DNA from: Bacteroidota bacterium
GTDB lineage: Bacteria > Bacteroidota > Bacteroidia > NS11-12g > UBA9320
Length of the DNA: 5,578 nt
Assembly: GCA_003485825.1 (NCBI GenBank)
Contig: DNHN01000226.1
Span: 1-5,578 of the forward strand
Direction of reading: 5' to 3'
The notes beneath the pieces were generated by a model. It made no database searches. It worked only from the letters and a program-made list of their open reading frames with translations, and was not told where the DNA came from. Position numbers and translations under genes: made by a program. Within the stretch, counting starts at the first letter, position 1. The number at the start of each line of letters is the position of its first letter. Shown here in pieces: positions 1 through 5,009 of this stretch.

Positions 1-812
1 CCATAGAAGCTTTTCTAAGAGCTGTGGTACAAGAAGTATTAGCGAAGTGTCCTGCCGAACTGGAAATACTCGATAGAGACACCTCTAAACTAGAAACTAT
101 CGCAAAACCATTCCCAAGATTAAGCTACGACGAAGCCGTAGAAATATTGAAAGGAAAAAAAGACGTAGAAGGTCAGAACTCACTTAAAACACTTGAAGCT
201 GACCTAGAATCTGTAAATGCGCGCATCCTAGAGGCAAAAGCTGAGATAGTGGAACGTGAAGCTACTATAGCTGCAGGAGGAATCAAAAAAGGAGTTATCA
301 ATTTTAATCAGAATAAGATTGATGGTTTGAAAAACGAACTCAAGCAACTGGAAGAAGACCAACGAAATATCCCTAACTGGTTGACATCTGCACGAGACTT
401 TACCTATGGAGAAGATTTTGGCGGAAGTGACGAGACTGTACTTACTCGCCTATTTGACAACCCTATTATGGTATACGATTGGCCACATGAGATTAAAGCT
501 TTCTACATGAAGCGTAATCCTGAAGATCCACGTTTTGCAAGAGGTGTAGACGTACTTGCTCCAGAAGGATACGGAGAAATAGTAGGGGGTGGAGAACGTG
601 AAACGAGTGAAGAATGGCTCGTAGAAAAAATCAATGAGCACAAACTACCGATGGATGTATTCCAATGGTATTTAGACCTCAGAAGGTATGGTAGTGTGCC
701 ACACTCAGGATTCGGGTTAGGACTTGAGCGATTGGTAGCTTGGGTATGTAAACTGGACCACGTACGTGAGACGATACCGTTTCCAAGGTACTATGGAAGA
801 TTGGAGCCTTAG
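1..812 (+). CDS. asnS: Asparaginyl-tRNA synthetase, C-terminal part (5' end outside window)
   Basis: Class II aminoacyl-tRNA synthetase that attaches asparagine to tRNA-Asn in the cytoplasm. The frame is open from the left edge (first full codon at 3), so the anticodon-binding domain and motifs 1 and 2 lie outside. Visible landmarks are the [13 protein letters not shown] segment (nt 111-149), then a charged insertion of about 80 residues, then [17 protein letters not shown], the EIKAFYMK segment (nt 489-512) and [10 protein letters not shown] (nt 573-602), which are all characteristic of AsnRS. Class II motif 3, [11 protein letters not shown], is at nt 705-737, and the protein ends in the usual [12 protein letters not shown]. 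The GTG at 24 is internal: codons before it read IEAFLRAV, matching the family. The sequence fits AsnRS rather than AspRS because of the FYMK and C-terminal PFPR segments. There is no clear terminator in the 49 bp before the next gene. Identification is secure. Confidence 0.96.
   Translation, partial: IEAFLRAVVQEVLAKCPAELEILDRDTSKLETIAKPFPRLSYDEAVEILKGKKDVEGQNSLKTLEADLESVNARILEAKAEIVEREATIAAGGIKKGVINFNQNKIDGLKNELKQLEEDQRNIPNWLTSARDFTYGEDFGGSDETVLTRLFDNPIMVYDWPHEIKAFYMKRNPEDPRFARGVDVLAPEGYGEIVGGGERETSEEWLVEKINEHKLPMDVFQWYLDLRRYGSVPHSGFGLGLERLVAWVCKLDHVRETIPFPRYYGRLEP
156..395 (+). other. Coiled-coil insertion within asnS
   Basis: These codons encode about 80 residues between the conserved EIL and [10 protein letters not shown] segments of the catalytic domain, where many bacterial AsnRS have only a few residues. 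The segment is rich in Glu, Lys and Leu with two helix-like runs ([19 protein letters not shown] and [17 protein letters not shown]) separated by a Gly-rich turn ([12 protein letters not shown]). This suggests an antiparallel helical hairpin. From memory, Bacteroidota AsnRS commonly carry such an insertion, so it is probably a lineage trait and not a recent event. Its function is unknown to me. Boundaries are approximate. Confidence 0.7.
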
Positions 813-826
813 GTTTACCCTCATAG

Positions 827-857
827 TTGCATAGAATATATCAATCACGTATTTTTA
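827..857 (+). promoter_or_regulatory. Possible Bacteroidota-type promoter for the 862 gene
   Basis: TTG at 827-829 lies 20 bp before TATTTTTA at 850-857, one mismatch from the Bacteroidota -7 consensus TAnnTTTG. The box ends 4 nt before the GTG start codon, so a transcript would have almost no leader. AT-rich sequence gives chance matches, so this is only a candidate. Confidence 0.25.
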
Positions 858-861
858 CTAT

Positions 862-1323
862 GTGAAAATATTTAGATACATCCTAGCATTCTTGGGCATT
901 CTTACCTTTTTGGCACTGTACATTATAGGCTCTATAGCCCCAGTAACGTCAGTATATTTAGGAAGACAGGTGCCTAAAAAATACGTAGAAGAAATAAAAG
1001 GCCTAAAACTCCTGAGACACGGCGAAAAAATAGTCTACTTCTACAGTGATGGTTTTATAGACATTAAGGACGGAATGTACTTTGTTACAGATCAGAATGT
1101 AGTTGCATATAACAATTTATGGGAAGAACCTGAAACGATCATTCCTTTCGAAACTATCGACAGCATCTCTGTGGACTAGGATGAATCCTTTCTTGAAGAC
1201 AGTTATATTTTCATAAGAACTCTTGACGGGTTAGAAGTAACCTTCCCAGTCTCAAGTGAGCGAAATCGAGATAAGATTTTTTATAAATTCATTCGAAAAA
1301 GATTATCCGAGAGTAGCATTTAA
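862..1323 (+). pseudogene. Small membrane-anchored protein gene interrupted by an in-frame TAG
   Basis: I do not recognise a named family. The first part (862-1179, GTG start) encodes 105 residues: an N-terminal hydrophobic helix at about residues 4-26, then a soluble region with beta-strand-like runs (KIVYFYSDGFIDI, GMYFVTDQNVVAY, ETIIPFETIDSISV). A TAG at 1177-1179 ends it, but the same frame continues for 47 codons to a TAA at 1321-1323. The continuation includes SYIFIRTLDGLEVTFPV and a Lys/Arg-rich helix, DKIFYKFIRKRL. Together (about 153 residues) they resemble a small PH-like beta domain with a C-terminal helix behind a membrane anchor, the strand order running smoothly across the stop. 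I infer one ancestral gene with a nonsense change. Sequencing error or stop readthrough are alternatives, and a functional 105-residue product cannot be excluded. No upstream ATG is available in frame after the TAG at 832-834. Confidence 0.65.
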
Positions 1324-1345
1324 AGCTACTGAGCTAGGTTAAATC

Positions 1346-1364
1346 TGTCTGTTCATAGCAGACA
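1346..1364. terminator. Hairpin between convergent genes, possible terminator
   Basis: TGTCTG (1346-1351) and CAGACA (1359-1364) form a perfect 6-bp stem with a 7-nt loop, in the 54-bp gap between the 862-1323 gene and the end of folA. A bidirectional terminator would fit here, but neither side has a T-tract, so the role is tentative. Confidence 0.35.
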
Positions 1365-1377
1365 CCAACTATAACCC

Positions 1378-1875
1378 TCATACCCTCTCCCACACACAAA
1401 AGTCGAAAGCAAATTCATTTGCCTCACTTTGCTCATACTTATCACATTTTACTTGCTCCCATCCATTCAGATTAGGCTCTGGGAAATGAGCGTCTGCTTC
1501 TGGAAAAGTTCCATCTACTTCGCTGAGGTACATTCTATCTACCACGTCTAGCGACTGACTATAAATCTCCGCTCCTCCTAAAATAAAAATTTCTTCATTT
1601 TGCTCTAGTTTTTTGCCGAGTTCTATCGCTTCTGCCAACGAATGAGTTACAAAAGCACCGTTAGCTGTATAATCTTTATTTCTTGTGATGATGATATTAC
1701 TCCTATTGGGTAACGGGAAACCAATACTCTCAAAACTCTTACGACCGTGAATGACTACGTGGCCTGCAGTCGTATTTTTAAACAAACGCAAGTCATCTTT
1801 TATCTTCCATAGCAGGTCATTATCCTTACCTATGGCATTGTCTTTGGCTCGAGCTACTATAAGAGATATCTTCAT
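1378..1875 (-). CDS. folA: Dihydrofolate reductase
   Basis: NADPH-dependent reduction of dihydrofolate to tetrahydrofolate, supplying one-carbon carriers for thymidylate, purine and methionine synthesis; the usual target of trimethoprim. The 165-residue product starts MKISLIVARA and has the standard single-domain layout. The substrate-loop segment IGKDNDLLW is at residues 15-23, the presumed catalytic acid is Asp28 in KDDLRLF (Asp27 in E. coli), the NADPH-binding HGRKSFESIG is at 43-52 followed by PLPNR, and GGAEIY is at 100-105. The ATG at 1873-1875 is chosen because family members begin right at this strand; the frame could extend 24 residues further but would then overlap the divergent gene. 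Two differences from E. coli are visible: Leu where LPW/MPW proteins have Pro before Trp23, and His43 where the MGR motif has Met. thyA, often next to folA, is not in the window. Divergent from the hydrolase gene. Confidence 0.95.
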   Translation of the reverse strand: MKISLIVARAKDNAIGKDNDLLWKIKDDLRLFKNTTAGHVVIHGRKSFESIGFPLPNRSNIIITRNKDYTANGAFVTHSLAEAIELGKKLEQNEEIFILGGAEIYSQSLDVVDRMYLSEVDGTFPEADAHFPEPNLNGWEQVKCDKYEQSEANEFAFDFCVWERV

Positions 1876-1883
1876 TATGAGTA

Positions 1884-1891
1884 CAAAGTAA
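1884..1891 (-). promoter_or_regulatory. Candidate -7 box for folA
   Basis: Read on the minus strand this is TTACTTTG, one mismatch from TAnnTTTG, ending 8 nt before the folA ATG. I see no well-spaced TTG (-33) upstream, so support is limited to the box and its position. Confidence 0.3.
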
Positions 1892-1901
1892 ATTGAAGTT
1901 T

Positions 1902-1909
1902 TATTTTTG
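1902..1909 (+). promoter_or_regulatory. Candidate -7 box for the hydrolase gene
   Basis: TATTTTTG matches TAnnTTTG exactly and ends 8 nt before the TTG start at 1918. A TTG at the expected -33 distance is missing. A second, weaker box, CATATTTG (1913-1920), has a TTG 17 bp upstream (1893-1895) but runs into the start codon. Confidence 0.4.
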
Positions 1910-1917
1910 CCGCATAT

Positions 1918-2535
1918 TTGACACAACAAATAACATACAATCAACAAGCTACATACTATAGAGAGGGAAATGGAAGTAAGCTACTCTACGTGCTCCACGG
2001 GTATGGGCAGCTGGCTAAATTCTTTATACGCAAGTTTAAGAAACTCGGTGAGGAGTACGCTATAATAGCTCCCGAAGGGCAGCACTATTTCTACTTAGAA
2101 GGCACAAGTGGCCGAGTAGGTGCCAGCTGGATGACTAAGGAAAATAGAGCGCAGGATATCAAAAACCACATCGCCTACTTAGATGCCATACATGCTGAGT
2201 TGAGTAAAGAATACGATTGGGAAGAGATAAGTATCCTTGGTTTTAGTCAAGGAGTCGCTACGGCTTTTAGATGGCTGGCAGAGAGTGATATCAAACCAAG
2301 TAAGTTTTTAATATGTAGCGGGCTCGTTCCTCCAGATGTAGACCTAAACATTAAGAAAGACATTTTCGACCCTATCAAAATGACGTACTTCAGTGGGGTA
2401 AATGACCCATATAGAACCGAGGCTTCCGTGAAAGAATTTTATGACAATGTAGCGAGCAGCAAGCTAGATATGGAACTCGTGAATTTTGATGGAGTACATG
2501 AGGTTTTTATGGAGGGGGTTATGGAGAGGCTTTAG
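1918..2535 (+). CDS. Alpha/beta hydrolase, phospholipase/carboxylesterase-like esterase
   Basis: Predicted cytoplasmic serine hydrolase of 205 residues; no signal peptide is seen. The fold signature is clear: strand and oxyanion region LLYVLHGYGQ (residues 22-31), nucleophile elbow GFSQG with Ser110, acid Asp163 in FSGVNDPY, and His194 in FDGVHEVF. The size and triad spacing match the short esterases near the carboxylesterase/phospholipase (Abhydrolase_2) family. The IAPEG and GRVGASWMTKE segments resemble a conserved group I associate with Bacteroidota. The substrate cannot be inferred. The start is TTG at 1918: a TGA lies in frame at 1894-1896, no ATG or GTG occurs between, and the next Met (72) would remove the first strand and oxyanion region. 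Divergent from folA with 42 bp between the coding regions, convergent with nadC. Confidence 0.88.
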   Translation: MTQQITYNQQATYYREGNGSKLLYVLHGYGQLAKFFIRKFKKLGEEYAIIAPEGQHYFYLEGTSGRVGASWMTKENRAQDIKNHIAYLDAIHAELSKEYDWEEISILGFSQGVATAFRWLAESDIKPSKFLICSGLVPPDVDLNIKKDIFDPIKMTYFSGVNDPYRTEASVKEFYDNVASSKLDMELVNFDGVHEVFMEGVMERL

Positions 2536-2626
2536 ATGTGAGTCGTGAAACCGCTGCGCTTTGAGAAGTGAGATTAATTTGTCGGAAATCACCGTCTCAA
2601 TACTCACATCTCAAAATCTCACTTCT
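2534..2626. repeat. Opposed 7-bp degenerate repeats with crossing inverted repeats
   Basis: On the left, TGAG/TGAA cores start at 2539, 2546, 2562 and 2569. On the right, CTCA cores start at 2596, 2603, 2610 and 2618. The array therefore reads as heptamers TGAGnnn and then their complement. Two exact inverted pairs stand out: AGATGTGAGT (2534-2543) with ACTCACATCT (2602-2611), and AGAAGTGAGATT (2564-2575) with AATCTCACTTCT (2615-2626). These pairs interleave, so both cannot form in one simple hairpin, though many other registers can pair. The array fills the gap between the convergent hydrolase gene and nadC and may act as a bidirectional terminator. Origin is unknown; similar TGAGA-type runs occur, from memory, between genes of other Bacteroidota. 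Confidence 0.7.
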
Positions 2627-2629
2627 ATC

Positions 2630-3478
2630 CTAAAACTCCTTCAAACTCAAATCCAAGCTCTTCACGCTGTGTGTCAAAGCACCTACTGAAATATAATCCA
2701 CACCCGTTTCTGCATAGCTACGAATAGTATCTCCTGTGATACCACCGCTGGCTTCTGTTTCACATTTGCCATTTACTAGTTTTACAGCTTCTGCCATCTG
2801 CTTAGGCGAAAAATTATCAAACATAATCCGATCTACCAATCCTGTATCCAGTGCTTCCTGGACTTCTTTTAGGTCACGGGTTTCTACCTCTATTTTGAGG
2901 TCTTTGCCTTTGGAATTTAAGTATTCTTTGGTACGCATAACACCTTCTGTGATGCCTCCTGCATAGTCATTGTGATTATCCTTGAGCATGACCATATCCC
3001 ATAAGGCAAATCGGTGATTTACCCCACCACCTACAGTCACTGCATACTTCTCAAAAGTCCTAAGTCCAGGTGTAGTTTTACGAGTATCTAGTAGTTTCGC
3101 ATTGGTTCCTTCTATCTTTTTCGCCAGTCTATTGGTTACAGTGGCTATGCCGCTCATTCTCTGCATAAAATTAAGCATTAGTCGCTCAGCTTGCAGTATG
3201 CTATGCACACTTCCTTTTACCGTGAACGCAATCTCACCATACTTCACCCACGCACCTTCATCTATAAGCTGATTGAATTCCACCGATGGATCGATACGCT
3301 GCATAATATGCTTAGCTAGGTGCACACCGCATAGGACTCCTACATCCTTTACGAGCAGACGAGCTTGGCCTTGCGTGCCCATGGATATAGCACCTAAGCT
3401 ACTGTGATCTCCATCACCTATATCTTCAGCTATAGCTAAATCTATAAGTTGCTTTACCAACGGATCATTGAAATTCAT
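2630..3478 (-). CDS. nadC: Nicotinate-nucleotide pyrophosphorylase (carboxylating), quinolinate phosphoribosyltransferase
   Basis: Converts quinolinate and PRPP to nicotinate mononucleotide, CO2 and pyrophosphate, the last step of the de novo branch into NAD synthesis. At 282 residues it has the usual length. The N-terminal domain has the family EDIGDGDHSS (18-27) and AERLMLNFMQRMSGIAT (97-113, with Arg99). The barrel carries LLDTRKTTPGLR (129-140, Arg133-Lys134), GGGVNHR (150-156, His155-Arg156), MLKDNH (164-169, Lys166), the acidic IEVET (196-200), MFDN (219-222, Asp221) and EASGGI near the end. These basic residues bind the quinolinate carboxylates and PRPP phosphates in characterised members. 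The ATG at 3476-3478 gives an N-terminus aligned with the family. nadA and nadB are not in the window. Divergent from upp. No missing catalytic residue is seen. Confidence 0.96.
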   Translation of the reverse strand: MNFNDPLVKQLIDLAIAEDIGDGDHSSLGAISMGTQGQARLLVKDVGVLCGVHLAKHIMQRIDPSVEFNQLIDEGAWVKYGEIAFTVKGSVHSILQAERLMLNFMQRMSGIATVTNRLAKKIEGTNAKLLDTRKTTPGLRTFEKYAVTVGGGVNHRFALWDMVMLKDNHNDYAGGITEGVMRTKEYLNSKGKDLKIEVETRDLKEVQEALDTGLVDRIMFDNFSPKQMAEAVKLVNGKCETEASGGITGDTIRSYAETGVDYISVGALTHSVKSLDLSLKEF

Positions 3479-3482
3479 TGTT

Positions 3483-3490
3483 CAAAATTA
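3483..3490 (-). promoter_or_regulatory. Candidate -7 box for nadC
   Basis: On the minus strand this is TAATTTTG, an exact TAnnTTTG match, ending 4 nt before the nadC ATG. No TTG occurs at the -33 distance in the octamer-repeat region upstream. If used, the mRNA would be leaderless or nearly so. Confidence 0.4.
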
Positions 3491-3493
3491 AGG

Positions 3494-3525
3494 ATTGAGT
3501 AATTGAATAATAGAATTATTGAATG
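3494..3525. repeat. Four degenerate 8-bp tandem repeats
   Basis: Successive octamers ATTGAGTA, ATTGAATA, ATAGAATT and ATTGAATG (starting at 3494, 3502, 3510 and 3518) give a consensus near ATTGAATA. They occupy the divergent nadC-upp control region and include the TTG that could be the upp -33 element. An AATAAT/ATTATT inverted repeat with a 3-nt centre (3506-3520) is embedded. The array may be a low-complexity slippage product or a binding-site cluster; the sequence does not decide. Confidence 0.6.
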
Positions 3526-3534
3526 TTATTTTCG
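3503..3534 (+). promoter_or_regulatory. Candidate Bacteroidota-type promoter for upp
   Basis: TTG (3503-3505) is followed after 21 bp by TATTTTCG (3527-3534), one mismatch from TAnnTTTG. The spacing fits the TTG/TAnnTTTG promoter class. The box ends 4 nt before the favoured GTG start at 3539, again implying almost no leader. Confidence 0.4.
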
Positions 3535-3538
3535 AAGT

Positions 3539-4183
3539 GTGGTACACATCCTATCTAAAGAGTTTTCACTGGTAAGCGAATTCCTTCGTGAACTGAGAGA
3601 TAAAGACATACAGCAAGACCGTGCTCGATTTCGTAAAAACATAGAGCGCATTGGGCAAATAGCTGCTTACAAGATCAGTAAAAATATGGAACACGATCTT
3701 CATTTCACTAGCACACCTCTGGGCATAGCCAAGGTTAAAAAAATGAAGGAACAACCTGTAATTGCTACCATTCTAAGAGCAGGACTTCCCCTTCAGCGCG
3801 GACTGAACGACATGTTTGATCAAGCAGACCTTGCGTATATCTCCGCGTACAGAAAGCATACTTCAACGACAGCATTTGAGATCGTACTGGAATATGTAGC
3901 TACTCCAGATATCAATGATCGCATACTTATTATCTGCGACCCGATGCTTGCTAGTGGTAAAAGCCTAGTTCAGACCTATGAAGCTTTTATGAAAAAAGGG
4001 GAACCCAAAAAGGTATATTTAGTAAGTGTAATAGGCAGTCAAGAGGGAGTAGATTATGTCACAGCAAATATTCCAAATGCAGACCTGTGGATAGGTGTCG
4101 TAGATGAGACGCTGGATGCAAATGGATATATAGTGCCTGGATTAGGAGATGCTGGGGATTTGAGCTTTGGTACTAAACTATAA
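3539..4183 (+). CDS. upp: Uracil phosphoribosyltransferase
   Basis: Salvage enzyme making UMP and pyrophosphate from uracil and PRPP in the cytoplasm. The 214-residue product shows RDKDIQQDRARFRKNIERIG (residues 20-39), the ILRAGLPL segment (78-85), the SAYRKH segment (102-107), the PRPP-binding loop DPMLASGKS (134-142) and the uracil-binding C-terminus GYIVPGLGDAGDLSFGTKL (196-214). The GTG at 3539 is favoured because its N-terminus MVHILSKEFSLV lines up with Bacteroidota Upp proteins as I recall them (MIINLSEQNSIV-like). The in-frame TTG at 3503 would add 12 residues encoded by the octamer repeats and overlap the promoter. Lys141 stands where many members have Gly or Gln in the loop, which I consider minor. 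Followed at 136 bp by the YjjG-like gene, another pyrimidine-related function on the same strand. Confidence 0.95.
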   Translation: MVHILSKEFSLVSEFLRELRDKDIQQDRARFRKNIERIGQIAAYKISKNMEHDLHFTSTPLGIAKVKKMKEQPVIATILRAGLPLQRGLNDMFDQADLAYISAYRKHTSTTAFEIVLEYVATPDINDRILIICDPMLASGKSLVQTYEAFMKKGEPKKVYLVSVIGSQEGVDYVTANIPNADLWIGVVDETLDANGYIVPGLGDAGDLSFGTKL

Positions 4184-4184
4184 A

Positions 4185-4215
4185 CATTAAGAAATGAAAA
4201 GTTTAAATCTTAATG
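4185..4215 (+). terminator. AT-rich hairpin after upp, possible weak terminator
   Basis: CATTAAGA (4185-4192) and TCTTAATG (4208-4215) form a perfect 8-bp stem starting 2 nt after the upp stop codon; the 15-nt loop can pair partly. There is no T-tract afterwards, so termination is uncertain. The rest of the gap to 4319 shows no further element I can support. Confidence 0.3.
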
Positions 4216-4319
4216 ACCTTACCAATACAAAACTTAAAACCGCCACATGATGCTCTACTTTACCACCAAATAGTTTCATTCAACCTTACTACACCTTAGT
4301 GTTAAAAAACATAAAATAC

Positions 4320-5009
4320 ATGCCAAAAAACCTATTCTTTGATCTAGACCATACCATTTGGGATTTTGATGCCAATGCAGAGGAGACGCTCCGTGAACTT
4401 TACCACATCTACCAAGTACGTTTCTTATCACACAGAAGCGAGCAAGACTTTTTAGACATTTACGTAAAAAATAATGACGAGATGTGGAAACTCTACCGCC
4501 AAAATAAAATAACTAAGGATGTGCTCCGCAGCAAACGTTTTGTAGACACTTTCCGAGAAATGGAAGTAGACGAAGAAGAAATCCCACACAATATTTGGGA
4601 AAAATACCTAGAAATATGTCCGACTAAAACCATACTAATGCCTGGAGCACGAGAAACACTCGACTACTTAGCTGGCAAGTACAAGCTGCACCTTATCACG
4701 AATGGGTTTGCTGAAGTACAACGCAGAAAATTGGCACACTCCGACTTAGGTAAATACTTCCAATCACTTACCATATCAGAAGAAGTAGGAAAGCAGAAGC
4801 CGCATCCTTTGGTATTTGAAACAGCTTTAAAAAATGCAAAGAGTTCACTAAAAACGAGTCACTACATAGGTGATAATTTAGAGGCAGATGTAAAAGGAGC
4901 TATAGCTAGCGGATGGAAAGCGTACTGGTTAACTAAGGACGACACGATATACCAGCATGAAGATTGTCACTCAATCCAAGATCTGAGAGAATTAAAAGAG
5001 ATATTTTAA
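4320..5009 (+). CDS. yjjG: HAD-superfamily phosphatase, YjjG-type noncanonical pyrimidine nucleotidase
   Basis: Predicted Mg-dependent cytoplasmic phosphatase. Characterised YjjG dephosphorylates pyrimidine nucleoside monophosphates, including damaged ones, keeping the pool clean. The 229-residue product has all four HAD motifs: I, FFDLDHTIWDFD with nucleophile Asp8 and acid Asp10; II, LITN with Thr127; III, GKQKPHP with Lys160; IV, YIGDNLEAD with Asp185 and Asp190. An alpha-helical cap of the C1 type lies at about residues 15-105, giving the layout of YjjG and related HADs. DLDHT in place of DxDGT is common in this group. The ATG at 4320 is preferred to the GTG at 4299, since family members begin just before the motif I strand; no -7 box is evident upstream. 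The stop overlaps that of the next, convergent gene. HAD membership is secure; the nucleotidase activity is inferred. Confidence 0.88.
   Translation: MPKNLFFDLDHTIWDFDANAEETLRELYHIYQVRFLSHRSEQDFLDIYVKNNDEMWKLYRQNKITKDVLRSKRFVDTFREMEVDEEEIPHNIWEKYLEICPTKTILMPGARETLDYLAGKYKLHLITNGFAEVQRRKLAHSDLGKYFQSLTISEEVGKQKPHPLVFETALKNAKSSLKTSHYIGDNLEADVKGAIASGWKAYWLTKDDTIYQHEDCHSIQDLRELKEIF

Noticed and set aside
450..641. 63-codon open frame on the minus strand
   Set aside because: It lies entirely inside the conserved catalytic region of asnS and shows no recognisable protein features.
1180..1323. A separate small gene downstream of the TAG
   Set aside because: There is no start codon near its beginning in that frame, and the frame and structure continue directly from the 862 gene; an interrupted gene is simpler.
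1876..1947. 24-residue N-terminal extension of folA
   Set aside because: It would overlap the divergent hydrolase gene and the putative promoters of both; the family start is MKISLIVA at 1875.
2534..2626. CRISPR array or insertion-sequence ends
   Set aside because: The repeats are 7-8 bp, degenerate and without spacers, and no transposase gene or target duplication is present.
2736..2966. 76-codon open frame on the plus strand
   Set aside because: It is antisense to conserved nadC sequence, Ser-rich, with no independent evidence of coding.
3566..3754. 62-codon open frame on the minus strand
   Set aside because: It is antisense to the conserved N-terminal half of upp.
4299..4319. GTG start seven codons upstream of the HAD phosphatase
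   Set aside because: The ATG at 4320 is next to the motif I strand as in homologues; the extra residues show no conserved feature.
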